A stretch of 64,000 nt of DNA from Staphylococcus sp. 17KM0847 (GCF_013463155.1 NZ_CP040781.1:1798001-1862000), one strand, 5' to 3'. Counted from the stretch's first letter, positions 9,940 through 19,253 are shown. Program-made: numbers and translations. Notes: a model not told the origin generated them from the letters alone.

Positions 9940-11964
9940 TTGTTTCCAAAAATCTATTATCTTACGGAACCAATGACACACCCTGTCCGTTGTTTTGATA
10001 GTATTATTTTAGTTCTATCTCTTGACGGTAGTATCTCCATCAAAAAAGAAGGGCAACTCTATTCAGATGTTCAACTGCACTTGATTAATGAGTCTGAGCT
10101 TTATGAGATTCATTCGGATTCTGCACTACTCTTTTATATACCTAGTAGTTATTTTAAAAAAGAAAATATCAATATATTTAATGCGACATTTGTCATTCAA
10201 CAACATGACGCCATTAAAGCCAACTTAGCGCTGTTATTCAATTATTTCAAGACTCATGAACATACATCAGATCACGCCAAACACCTTGTCACACATCTAT
10301 TGAAAGAAATTACTCGTCATCAATTACCTCCCACTGATAAAACAAATGATATGTTAGAAGGTATTGTGACATATATTCGTGAACATCTACAAGAGCGTAT
10401 CACACTAGAAACTTTATCTAAAAACTTCTATGTGTCATCGTCATATATCTCTATACTATTCAAACAGCAAATGAATATGAACTTCTATGAATACCTCACA
10501 TCTTTACGCGTTGCCAAATCAATGGAAGATGTTTCGATGCATGATAAAAAAGTAAAAACTATTGCACATTTATGGCACTATCCAAGCGCCACAAACTATA
10601 TTATTCACTTTAAAAAATATATCGGTATGACACCTAAAAAATATAAAACATTACCTGCAAATGCTAGAAGTTTATCTCTGCCCAATATTACATCAGATCA
10701 CGATATATTGAATCGCATTGAAATCGAAACGACTGAAAAAGAGAGAGATGTGACAGTCTTTATTGATGATACAGCCATTAATGAGGCAGCATTCTCTTAT
10801 TTTAATTTAGTGGACATCGGTTCATACGAAAATATAGATATGATCATTAATGAACCGATTTTTCTCTATAAAAACTTCTCAAACTACAAACTATCATCGT
10901 ATATTTACATTAGTGAACCGATCGAAAATGCGATTAAAGACCAAGCACAAGAAGCACTTATCAAAATTAGGAAACTACTCAAAACAAAAATTTCTATCGC
11001 GCTTAAAATAACCGATATTAAAAGTTATTATTTCATTATAAAAGCTATTGAGGACCTTCACTTCTTAGAAAGCGAACATTCATCTGTTCCAGCTATTAGT
11101 GGTGGCAAAGTTTTATTACTACTCGATTTAAAGCAACTGGCTATCAAAGATATTCAGCGTATTAAAAAGCAAGTGTACGATATTCAAATCTCGACAGCTT
11201 TAGATATTACGGACGACTATATTGCATCTCATCCTATTGATGAACAAGTGCATTCACTCCATACCGACTTCTACACCATAGATTTTAAAAAGATTAGAAA
11301 TCATTATCGCAATGCAAAGATACACATACCATTCAAAGCTATGCAATCATCTTTGTACCAATTTTTAGATCAAAACACGCAATCAAACCAGATGATTTTC
11401 TTAAATTATAATGATTTTTATACACCTGAAATTTTAAGTAATATGGGATTATTTTTAAAAGAATCTCTAGAAGGTCAACCTTATCTCGCAGGTGCAACCA
11501 TTGACTTTACACAGCCACCTTCATCAACATACGATATTGCTATATTTGATAGTATTGAAAATAAAACACCCTTCTTCTTTTTAGGCATCATGTTGCTCAA
11601 CTTTTCAAAATATCCATGTTGTTATGGAGAACATCATATTATTACGCGCTCCTTACACAGTTATAATATTCTTTTATATAATACAGAGCACTATGCGCGT
11701 AATTTTTATATTACATTGTCTGATCATGCTGTATCGTCACAAGTTCTACTTTCCACAGAAACACTGAACAATAAGTATGGTGATGTAGATAGTATGATTG
11801 ACAAACGTATTACTGATAAAAGTCATTTTCCAAATTCATTAAAATATAAGTTAAGCCAGTATAATAGTCCACACTTGAATGTAGATCAGCATGATTTTAG
11901 TGAAGGCCCTTATGTGACACATGTCCCTCCGATGTCTGTTGCGATGATTACCATCTATCAGTAA
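9940..11964 (+). CDS. rsp: AraC/XylS-family regulator of the Rsp/Rbf type
   Basis: A 674-residue regulator. An N-terminal sensory region comes first, then a double helix-turn-helix of AraC type at about 135-235 (ITLETLSKNFYVSSSYISIL and the second helix pair before YIGMTPKKYK), then a very long C-terminal region of about 430 residues. That unusual layout and length (about 700 residues) match staphylococcal Rsp and Rbf, which control surface proteins, virulence and biofilm. The start is TTG at 9940, nine bases after AAGGAGGA. It stands alone downstream of the CdaR-like gene, close to the large adhesin. Rsp is my preferred name, but Rbf cannot be fully excluded without alignment. Confidence 0.7.
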   Translation: MFPKIYYLTEPMTHPVRCFDSIILVLSLDGSISIKKEGQLYSDVQLHLINESELYEIHSDSALLFYIPSSYFKKENINIFNATFVIQQHDAIKANLALLFNYFKTHEHTSDHAKHLVTHLLKEITRHQLPPTDKTNDMLEGIVTYIREHLQERITLETLSKNFYVSSSYISILFKQQMNMNFYEYLTSLRVAKSMEDVSMHDKKVKTIAHLWHYPSATNYIIHFKKYIGMTPKKYKTLPANARSLSLPNITSDHDILNRIEIETTEKERDVTVFIDDTAINEAAFSYFNLVDIGSYENIDMIINEPIFLYKNFSNYKLSSYIYISEPIENAIKDQAQEALIKIRKLLKTKISIALKITDIKSYYFIIKAIEDLHFLESEHSSVPAISGGKVLLLLDLKQLAIKDIQRIKKQVYDIQISTALDITDDYIASHPIDEQVHSLHTDFYTIDFKKIRNHYRNAKIHIPFKAMQSSLYQFLDQNTQSNQMIFLNYNDFYTPEILSNMGLFLKESLEGQPYLAGATIDFTQPPSSTYDIAIFDSIENKTPFFFLGIMLLNFSKYPCCYGEHHIITRSLHSYNILLYNTEHYARNFYITLSDHAVSSQVLLSTETLNNKYGDVDSMIDKRITDKSHFPNSLKYKLSQYNSPHLNVDQHDFSEGPYVTHVPPMSVAMITIYQ

Positions 11965-12498
11965 GGTCACTATGCACTAGAGGAAAACTGCAACATATTA
12001 AAATTGGCTCAAACAAGAGCGTACATATCTATAAATCCCATTAAGTGTCTGAAGTGAAATTGTTTTTTAACAACCTTTTCACTTCAAGTCACACTTACTA
12101 AAGGCGTTAGATTAAAAGGTTTTAAATGTTTTCTGTGCTTTCATAAAGATTTTCAAAATATCTTATGTCTGTTATTCTCAATTCGCGAATCTTCATTCTC
12201 ATATAACAGATAATATTTTAAAGTTTTAAAAATTTTATATTCTACACAACATAAAACCTAGATATCTTTGTATACAAGGAACAAAGAAATATTTCGAATT
12301 TATGAAGATGTTTATCTTTTGTTCAAACGCACAATGATTATATATTTTGTGTTTTCTCACTTTATAATTAGTGTAAATTTAAAAAGGCTTATACATCAAT
12401 ATATAGATATGGTGTAAAACTCAACTTGCTTAATCAATTTTTCAGTAATTGTGATTTTTATCTTTCTATTCGCTATAATAATGACCAGGAGCGATAAC
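11965..12498. other. Intergenic region with an inverted repeat and the second 19-bp element
   Basis: About 530 bases with no gene. It holds an inverted repeat at 12049-12088 (CTGAAGTGAAA / TTTTCACTTCAAG, a terminator-like stem without a clear T-run) and the 19-base element at 12316. A related GAAGTGAAAA...TTTTCAC stem occurs at about 44614-44650. Confidence 0.55.
12316..12334. repeat. 19-bp dispersed element, copy 2
   Basis: Identical over 19 bases to 7981-7999. It lies about 165 bases upstream of the small membrane protein gene. The flanks on either side are not alike, which argues against a simple large duplication. Confidence 0.7.
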
Positions 12499-12900
12499 AT
12501 GAAAAAAATAACTGAAAAACTATATCTATTATTCGAACGTCTTGGTCATCGTATCATGACTTGCTTTTTTATTGTAGGTGCTGTTGTGGCTATATTGTTT
12601 ATCAGTATGGCTACTATTATCCCTGAATTGAACCGTCATGTATATGAAGGAGAAATTATTGAAAAGTATCATGAAAATCATACTTTCACAACTGGCACAG
12701 TACGTTATATCGTCGTCAAAAATCAAGAGACAACAATAACGATTGAAAATAGTGACATTCTCTTGCATGGCAAGTTAAATAGTAAAGCTATTCACAAAGA
12801 CTTACGAGAGGGTCAACATGTCAAAGTCTATACGATTGGTTTCGACTCTCCAAGTTGGGGGATGTATCCAAACTTGTACCGTATTGAGTTGAAACGATAA
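12499..12900 (+). CDS. Hypothetical single-pass membrane protein
   Basis: 133 residues of unrecognised function. One strong transmembrane segment lies at about 19-40 (FFIVGAVVAILFISMATI), followed by an extracytoplasmic portion rich in beta-type sequence ending GFDSPSWGMYPNLYRIELKR. I chose the ATG at 12499 because AGGAG lies seven bases upstream; an in-frame ATG at 12451 has no ribosome site. A good terminator follows at 12915, so it is probably monocistronic. The plan, a short cytoplasmic end plus an exposed small domain, could be a cell-envelope or immunity-type protein, but nothing in the sequence proves this. Confidence 0.65.
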   Translation: MKKITEKLYLLFERLGHRIMTCFFIVGAVVAILFISMATIIPELNRHVYEGEIIEKYHENHTFTTGTVRYIVVKNQETTITIENSDILLHGKLNSKAIHKDLREGQHVKVYTIGFDSPSWGMYPNLYRIELKR

Positions 12901-12914
12901 AAGCCCTCAAATTA

Positions 12915-12959
12915 AAAGGACGAGATGAACAAGGCGTTGAACACCCTATCTCGTCCTTT
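12915..12959 (+). terminator. Bidirectional terminator
   Basis: AAAGGACGAGAT / ATCTCGTCCTTT stem, then TTCTTTT. It serves the small membrane protein gene and perhaps the converging Nudix gene. Confidence 0.8.
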
Positions 12960-12999
12960 CTTCTTTTAAAGTTTTATAATATACACTAGATACACATTG

Positions 13000-13386
13000 T
13001 CATATTTTTTCTATTTCCTCTATCCATTTTATGACAGCAGGTGCCATTCTTTCTTTATCTTCAAAGTGTATCCACTCTATATCTGTGATTTCCGCATGAA
13101 TTTCTACATCAGACCAGTCAATCGGTATTTTAGTACGAAAACCATTGAGTTCTGTTAATGTATTTTGTTGTGGATAAGCTGGGCCTACAACTTTTCCTAT
13201 GTATTCCACATCATCTGTGGTCAGTTCAATATGGAGCTCCTCAAAAACTTCACGTATCAGTGCTTCTTCTAATGTTTCTCCTCGTTCAATTTTCCCACCT
13301 GGAAAGTAGTATTTTTTTCGATTTCTTACCTGTACCAGTCTAAGATAATCTCCTTGCTTTATGACCAAACAAACACAACGTATCAT
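13000..13386 (-). CDS. Nudix hydrolase
   Basis: A 128-residue hydrolase of nucleoside-diphosphate-X compounds. The Nudix box is complete at about 31-53 (GKIERGETLEEALIREVFEEL), with G, E, REV and EE in the expected places; the late glycine of the pattern is His. The ATG follows GGAGGG. It lies 70 bases from a flavoprotein gene on the same strand, so the two may be cotranscribed. The substrate cannot be inferred; MutT-type sanitisation or NADH/FAD-type dinucleotide hydrolysis are both possible. Confidence 0.85.
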   Translation of the reverse strand: MIRCVCLVIKQGDYLRLVQVRNRKKYYFPGGKIERGETLEEALIREVFEELHIELTTDDVEYIGKVVGPAYPQQNTLTELNGFRTKIPIDWSDVEIHAEITDIEWIHFEDKERMAPAVIKWIEEIEKI

Positions 13387-13456
13387 TATCAGCCCTCCAA
13401 CCTATTATTCTTTTTGACAATAGGTTATCACAATTTGCATATATTGTTTAAACGTT

Positions 13457-14614
13457 TTACATTGCTATTTCTTTGGTAGATTGAGACTGAAGATAAACTT
13501 CTCCAATGCGTTGTGCAGCCATACGTCCACCCATAATATTACGTGCAAAAGGCCCCAACTCCAAGTCGGCAAGCATACCTGAAACAAAAACATTAGGTAT
13601 CCATTCTAGTGCTTCACTAATCACCGGATAACCCGAAACCATTGACGCATCATATTGAGATATAATGCTTTGAATCAATGGTTGTTCCATCAAGTCCATC
13701 ACAAAACCTGTCGCTAAGTAAACACCATCATAATGAATAGATGTATCATCCGTAACAATATGATGCTCTACCACTTCATGAATAGGTGTATGATGAATCA
13801 CAAGATCTCCTTGGTCTACTGCTCTCATCAATTTTGTATACATTTCTTTCGGCATAGAGCCTTTATGACGTTCTGCTTTGTTAACTTCTACACGCTTTGC
13901 CAAATCTTTTTCTTGATGAAAGGCACGCATGTTTTTCGGTCCTAACCATCCGGGATCAGCATCAAAATCAAAGACTTCTAGTTCTTTTTTCGTCCACAAA
14001 TGTAGAGGTGTATTCCTTTTTTCAGATAGTAATTTCAATGTTAAATGCGCTGCTGATATACCGCTTCCTACAATGTGTGAAACATTCATCTTATCGCTTA
14101 TATCGAATTGATGAATATGTTCGACATCGGGTTGATTTTTAAATATTTCTGGAATATATGGTGTTTCATGCGTCCCCATCGCTAGTACCACATGACGCGT
14201 TTGTACGACTTCACCATTATCCAATGTCACACACCAATGCCCATCATTTTCATATATATCAATTGCTCGTTGACATATATGACATTGTTCTAAATCATAT
14301 TGTTCAATCCAATACGCTGTATGATCAAAAAACATATCTAACCTTGGACGTTGATAGTGACCAATCATCGCTTGTGTATACTGTTCACGTTTGGCAAACT
14401 TCTTTAAGTCAAAAGGCTCAGGGTAACAATGATGTACAAGTGGCGAACGCAAATAAGGCATACTGAGTCGTGTTGTTTGTGTCCTAAAGTGTGCCATAAG
14501 TTCACCATGAGCATCAACAATACATAATTCCTTCGTAGATAATCCTAAATAACGTAACTGTAATGCAATGGTGGTAGCATGGACACCGCCACCAACAATA
14601 AGCCATTCATACAT
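13457..14614 (-). CDS. FAD/NAD(P)-binding oxidoreductase, monooxygenase-like
   Basis: 385 residues. The N-terminus carries a dinucleotide-binding loop (IVGGGVHAT, residues 6-14). A later VLAMGTHETPYIP segment and a second loop (HIVGSGISAAHLTL) suggest a two-dinucleotide-domain flavoprotein related to lysine/ornithine N-hydroxylases or to the NAD_binding_9 group. The start at 14614 (MYEWLIVGG) follows AGGGAGAGG; an in-frame ATG at 14635 lies upstream of that site. The downstream Nudix gene could be in the same transcript. No siderophore synthetase genes are adjacent, so a role in N-hydroxylation is not supported by context. Confidence 0.7.
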   Translation of the reverse strand: MYEWLIVGGGVHATTIALQLRYLGLSTKELCIVDAHGELMAHFRTQTTRLSMPYLRSPLVHHCYPEPFDLKKFAKREQYTQAMIGHYQRPRLDMFFDHTAYWIEQYDLEQCHICQRAIDIYENDGHWCVTLDNGEVVQTRHVVLAMGTHETPYIPEIFKNQPDVEHIHQFDISDKMNVSHIVGSGISAAHLTLKLLSEKRNTPLHLWTKKELEVFDFDADPGWLGPKNMRAFHQEKDLAKRVEVNKAERHKGSMPKEMYTKLMRAVDQGDLVIHHTPIHEVVEHHIVTDDTSIHYDGVYLATGFVMDLMEQPLIQSIISQYDASMVSGYPVISEALEWIPNVFVSGMLADLELGPFARNIMGGRMAAQRIGEVYLQSQSTKEIAM

Positions 14615-14805
14615 AGATATTCCTCTCCCTGTCATAAATCGTAATAGTTACGCTTTATGATAGTCGATACTCATTTGAAATGCAAGTCTATAACTATAAC
14701 TACTCATAATGTAATGAAGGCTCATTTATTCATCTTTTCTATAAACTACTTTATGGCGTCCATTCGTATATTGGATAGTGGGTACTTTTATATGAAAAAT
14801 AAAAA

Positions 14806-14851
14806 AGTGGAACAGAAGCCTTAGTAATCGAAAAGACTTCATTGTTCCACT
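14806..14851 (-). terminator. Terminator of the SDR gene
   Basis: AGTGGAACA / TGTTCCACT stem, followed on the minus strand by TTTTTTATTTTT. Confidence 0.85.
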
Positions 14852-14889
14852 CTATAATCATCATATTTTCAAAATTGAGTTTATATCAT

Positions 14890-15771
14890 TTACACAACCG
14901 GTGCGCCACCCGTTACACCATATACTTGTCCCGTAATAAAACTGCCATTTTCAGATGCAAGCAATACATAAACATCTGCCAATTCTACAGGTTGACCTGC
15001 ACGTTGTAAAGGTTGATTTTTTCCAAAGTTTGGAATGCGTTCTTGAGGCTGTCCACCACAAATTTGTAGAGGTGTCCAAACAGGTCCTGGTGCTACTGCA
15101 TTAACACGAATACCTTTTGGGCCTAACTGTGCCGCAAGTCCTTTAGCAAGCGAAACATTACATGATTTGGTCATAGCATAATCTAATAAGTGTGGGCTTG
15201 GTTTTACAGCTTGAATCGAGGATGTCAAAATAATGCTCGCTCCAGCCTCTAAATAATTTAATGCTTCTTGAATTGAATACACTGTTGAAAATACATTGAC
15301 CTCAAACGTGTCCGTAAGCTGTTTTGGATCAAGTTGTTGAATATCATACTCGAACTGCTGCATCCCTGCATTTAAGACAAGAATATCAAGACCTCCCAAC
15401 TTTTCATATGCATCTTTAACCATCTGACGTGCATAGTCTGCATCACGTAAGTCTCCCGGTAATAAAACAGCTTTTTGCCCCGCAGATTCAATAACTTGTT
15501 TAACCTCTTCCGCATCAGCTACTTCATCAGGATGATATGCAATCGCAACATCTGCACCTTCTTTAGCATATGCTATGGCTGCTGCACGACCAATTCCAGA
15601 GTCACCTCCTGTAACAAGCGCCTTTTTACCTACTAACTTCTCCGCGCCTCGATAACTTTCTTCACCACAATCTGGAATCGGTGTCATCTCTTTTTGGATA
15701 CCCGGGTAAGGCTGCGGTTGTTGTTCATATGCGTCATTAAAATATTGTGTTAATGGATTTTGATTACTCAT
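14890..15771 (-). CDS. SDR-family oxidoreductase, general stress protein 39-like
   Basis: A 293-residue short-chain dehydrogenase with an extended N-terminus (YFNDAYEQQPQPYPG) typical of the YdaD/YhdF/YghA stress-protein group. The cofactor motif TGGDSGIG is at 54-61, NAG in the middle, and the catalytic Tyr and Lys in DYAMTK at about 198-202. Activity on aldehydes or sugars is possible; the substrate is unknown. The ATG follows AGAGGGG. It is probably monocistronic, with a terminator on either side. Sigma-B control is common in this group elsewhere, but no clear sigma-B promoter was recognised here. Confidence 0.85.
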   Translation of the reverse strand: MSNQNPLTQYFNDAYEQQPQPYPGIQKEMTPIPDCGEESYRGAEKLVGKKALVTGGDSGIGRAAAIAYAKEGADVAIAYHPDEVADAEEVKQVIESAGQKAVLLPGDLRDADYARQMVKDAYEKLGGLDILVLNAGMQQFEYDIQQLDPKQLTDTFEVNVFSTVYSIQEALNYLEAGASIILTSSIQAVKPSPHLLDYAMTKSCNVSLAKGLAAQLGPKGIRVNAVAPGPVWTPLQICGGQPQERIPNFGKNQPLQRAGQPVELADVYVLLASENGSFITGQVYGVTGGAPVV

Positions 15772-15820
15772 TTTACCCCTCTTTTCATAAAAGTCACTCT
15801 ATAACTTCAAACTATCAAAA

Positions 15821-15858
15821 AAACTCAGAAAAACAAAACAACTTGCTTTTCTGAGTTT
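15821..15858 (-). terminator. Terminator of the symporter gene
   Basis: AAACTCAGAAAA / TTTTCTGAGTTT stem. On the minus strand a run of seven T follows. Confidence 0.8.
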
Positions 15859-15873
15859 AAATGCATATATTCA

Positions 15874-17022
15874 CTATTCGATATATTTTTTACCTAAACG
15901 ATCAACAATCGCTGAAATTGCACCGTCTCCTGTTACATTCGTTGCTGTACCAAAACTATCTTGAGCCATATAAAGTGCAATCATTAAACCTATTGCCGCT
16001 TCATTAAAGCCTAAAATAGATCCTAAGATACCACTCGCTGCCATAACAGAGCCACCTGGAACACCCGGTGCAGCTATCATAATAATGCCTAGCATAAAGA
16101 TAAACCCTATCATTGTCGGAATGCTTACAAGTGATAAACTTGGTAAAACAATCATGGCTGCTATTGAACAACTCACTAATGTAATCGTTGATCCTGATAA
16201 ATGAATTGTCGCCAGTAACGGTACCGCAAAGTCTGCAACCCCAGGTGTCACACCGTTTTTCTTTGCTTGTTTCAACGTTACCGGTATTGTCGCCGCACTA
16301 CTCATTGTGCCTAACGCTGTAAAATACGAAGGCAACATCGTTTTAATCATAACAAGTGGACTTTTTTTGTTTAATACCGCTGCTATGACATATAGCACTG
16401 TTAGCCATATCCAGTGCATAGCAATTGCAATTAACAATACAATACCAAAAACTTTTAAAATACTTACAACTGTACCTTGTGCTGTCATTTCTGCAAAAAT
16501 TGTCGCAATGTAAAATGGTAAAAATGGAATAATAATTTTTTCAATTAATACTTCAACTATACGTTGCCCTTCATCAATAAACTTAATCACTGTATAAGCC
16601 TGTACTTTGTGCGCGATAATACCAAATGCAAATGCCGTAATTAATGCTGTAAGTACACCCATCAATGGATCAAATTCAAATGAAAAAAATGCTGGAATTT
16701 CTGGTGCTTCTCCCGGTACTTTGCCACCAGACGCAATCGTCGGCATAAAGGTATACGCTACTGTCAATGCCATTAATCCTGCTAAAATCGTCGATGTGTA
16801 TGCCACACCAACAGTCATTCCCACTAATTTGCCTGAGCCTTTGCCAAGTGATGTAATGCCTGAAGCAATAAAGAAAAAGATAATTAATGGAATAATATAG
16901 TTAATAATTTGACCAAAAACACCTTTAACTGTTACGAGAACTCTATTTATAACTTCAACATCTAGCATGCCAATTAAAATCCCTGCTACAATCCCCAGTA
17001 TTAACTTCCCAATTAACTTCAT
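15874..17022 (-). CDS. Dicarboxylate/amino acid:cation symporter (DAACS family)
   Basis: A 382-residue membrane transporter with about eight hydrophobic helices and the conserved DAACS signatures: a serine-rich hairpin (TALGTMSSAATIPVT), a second hairpin before GGSVMAASGI, and the C-terminal QDSFGTATNVTGDGA motif. It should import glutamate/aspartate, serine/threonine or C4-dicarboxylates with Na+ or H+. The start at 17022 follows GGGAGG; the in-frame codon at 17070 has none. No regulator is adjacent. The specific substrate cannot be told from sequence alone. Confidence 0.85.
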   Translation of the reverse strand: MKLIGKLILGIVAGILIGMLDVEVINRVLVTVKGVFGQIINYIIPLIIFFFIASGITSLGKGSGKLVGMTVGVAYTSTILAGLMALTVAYTFMPTIASGGKVPGEAPEIPAFFSFEFDPLMGVLTALITAFAFGIIAHKVQAYTVIKFIDEGQRIVEVLIEKIIIPFLPFYIATIFAEMTAQGTVVSILKVFGIVLLIAIAMHWIWLTVLYVIAAVLNKKSPLVMIKTMLPSYFTALGTMSSAATIPVTLKQAKKNGVTPGVADFAVPLLATIHLSGSTITLVSCSIAAMIVLPSLSLVSIPTMIGFIFMLGIIMIAAPGVPGGSVMAASGILGSILGFNEAAIGLMIALYMAQDSFGTATNVTGDGAISAIVDRLGKKYIE

Positions 17023-17226
17023 CGCTCGATAACCTCCCAAAACATATGCAATCTCAATGGCGCACCTCAATTACTAAGCGCTTGCGTATTATTGTGCATT
17101 AAATATTTAAAAAAGGCAATATATATTTTGATGAAATTTTCAAACTTTTAAGATATATTAAATACTATTCATAGATAATATGATTCCACTCAAAAATCAT
17201 TGTGCGATTGGTATAGACATACAAAA

Positions 17227-17267
17227 GTCGAGATCATATACAGTGGTACACACTATATGACCTCGAC
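17227..17267 (-). terminator. Terminator of the secreted Ig-like protein gene
   Basis: GTCGAG-TCATAT / ATATGA-CTCGAC stem, then CTTTTG on the minus strand. Confidence 0.75.
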
Positions 17268-17279
17268 GCCGCTTGTATA

Positions 17280-19253
17280 TTAAGATGTCGATACAATACG
17301 TTTCTTTTTCACTTTTGTAAGCATCAATCGCGATTTATTGCCTGCTGTGTCTACAACTTTTATTCCTAATACATCTCCTCGCTTAAGTACAATATCTTCA
17401 GGCAGTTTAACTCTCCATCCTCCATTCTTACTGACCTTCCCTTTAATTTTTTTACCGTCAGCAAATACTAAGGTAAAGGTACTACGCTTTTCCCCGTATC
17501 CCTTCAACACCTTATCTCCTTCTTCTACTCTATAAATTTTAGGGTCTTTAGGTGCAATCGTATCTGCTACATTCATCGTTATTTCTCTCGACTTTACTCC
17601 AAAATTATTTTCAATATGAACAGTAACTTGATTTCCATGACATAAAGTTCTCCCCGTAGGTACTCTCACTTGCCATGTTCCATCTGCTTGAACAGTTCTT
17701 TTAATTTTTAAGTACTCAGCAAATGTAACACAAACCGTTTGCCCGGGTGCAGCTGTTCCTGTTATCACTTTCGTTCCAGCCTCTATATGATTAACATCGG
17801 GAGGCTGCGGAATCCCTTCACCTTGCGCATATACAGTCAGCACTTCTGAATGATTACCAGACGAGTCTGTCGCTTCTACTCGTACAGTGTCTCCGTGGTG
17901 CAATATCATTTCAGAGGGCAACACGATTTGCCACGTCCCATCCATTTGTACTTTTGTTAATAAATATTCACCATTAGGCAATGATATTTTTACCTTGCTT
18001 CCTCGCTCTGCCGTCCCCGACAATTGACTTGTATTTGTTGAGACGGGGTTAATATGTGGTATATCTGGTGGTATCGTGTCTACAATTCTTGCTATGGTAA
18101 TAGGTGAATAATTTCGCGCTAAATCCATTTCTTCAACTAATATTTCGCTACCTGCTGAGAAATTTTCAGCATTTGGTATTCCGAGCATCCACGTCAATGT
18201 TCGTCCAATTTGTGTGAATACTGTAGTACCATCTGGCAGAAGCGCAACGATATAGTTTTTATATTTACTTCCCGTTCCCCGTAATATGTTCGTACCATAT
18301 TCCATATTTTTAACACCCGGTTGTCGAGGCTTAATTGTATCTCCTACTTGTTTAACAACCTCTGTCGAAACATTATTCGATTGATCTACGACTACAACAG
18401 AAATACGTTCTTCAAATTCAAAAGGAACCGTCTGTGGTACTTCTAATGACCATAAACCTTCTTCATCAACATTTGTCTCTACAACTTGACCATTACTGAA
18501 GGTAACACGAACCGTCGTATTTTTCTCAGCTATTCCAGACACTATACGCTCATCTACCTCTAATGCATTTATTCTTGGAAATGGTGGTGCAATCGTATCA
18601 ATCACTGCTTTTCTTACTCTCTTAGAGTCCGCATATCCTTCTTTCTTCGCATATATTTGAACGACATCTCCTACATAAAGTGTGTCCAACGCATTAATAC
18701 TCCAATGACCAGATGTATCTGACACTGTGGTTAACTTATTGCCAGATGGTAACATGACAACAACTTGACTTCCTTCTAAAGTTGAACCTTCTATATTTTG
18801 AAAGTTATACTGTATTGCTTCAACATGAGGGTTTGGCACACTATCCTTAACATTAGTACTCTGTGTTTCTTCTCTTTTTCGTAACTGCTGCGTTACGGAT
18901 GCTGTATTTATACGCTCGCTTGGTTCATTCTTTCTATATTCATTACTTGTATCAATCTGATTGATACGATTCTCCACTTTATACGTTGTTTCGAATGGTT
19001 GTTGAATATTTCCTTGCTGTCTATTTTCTGAAATTGTCTCTGCTTTAACCTCTGTGACTGATTCGTTTTTTTGTTGCTCAAACTGACTTTGTTCATTACT
19101 AGATTGTTCTTCTATCCTCTCTTGCGCCTGTGCGACATTACTTGTACATACAAAAACACCTAAAAACAGCACAGCTGAACGCATAAAACACTTGCACACA
19201 TGGGTTGGATTACATCTTGATCCCTTCAACGTCACTTGTACTTTACTATCCAT
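17280..19253 (-). CDS. Secreted protein of six Ig-like modules, without a wall anchor
   Basis: 657 residues. A signal peptide ends at about AQA-QE (residue 45), followed by a Gln/Glu/Asn/Ser-rich segment (about 45-140) and then six bacterial Ig-like modules of about 80-90 residues, several opening with DTI(A/P)P and containing G.W..... .P motifs. These resemble, at much lower identity, the Ig-like units of the large adhesin. There is no LPXTG motif, no C-terminal helix, and no recognisable wall-binding domain; the C-terminus is basic (KVKKKRIVSTS). The start at 19253 follows AAGGGTG; an upstream ATG at 19280 lacks a convincing site. It could associate with the surface through charge or with another repeat protein. 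Function unknown. Confidence 0.75.
   Translation of the reverse strand: MDSKVQVTLKGSRCNPTHVCKCFMRSAVLFLGVFVCTSNVAQAQERIEEQSSNEQSQFEQQKNESVTEVKAETISENRQQGNIQQPFETTYKVENRINQIDTSNEYRKNEPSERINTASVTQQLRKREETQSTNVKDSVPNPHVEAIQYNFQNIEGSTLEGSQVVVMLPSGNKLTTVSDTSGHWSINALDTLYVGDVVQIYAKKEGYADSKRVRKAVIDTIAPPFPRINALEVDERIVSGIAEKNTTVRVTFSNGQVVETNVDEEGLWSLEVPQTVPFEFEERISVVVVDQSNNVSTEVVKQVGDTIKPRQPGVKNMEYGTNILRGTGSKYKNYIVALLPDGTTVFTQIGRTLTWMLGIPNAENFSAGSEILVEEMDLARNYSPITIARIVDTIPPDIPHINPVSTNTSQLSGTAERGSKVKISLPNGEYLLTKVQMDGTWQIVLPSEMILHHGDTVRVEATDSSGNHSEVLTVYAQGEGIPQPPDVNHIEAGTKVITGTAAPGQTVCVTFAEYLKIKRTVQADGTWQVRVPTGRTLCHGNQVTVHIENNFGVKSREITMNVADTIAPKDPKIYRVEEGDKVLKGYGEKRSTFTLVFADGKKIKGKVSKNGGWRVKLPEDIVLKRGDVLGIKVVDTAGNKSRLMLTKVKKKRIVSTS

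Noticed and set aside
15772-15873. Sigma-B promoter of the stress SDR gene
   Set aside because: GTTTGA is present but the GGGTAT-type -10 element at proper spacing is not.
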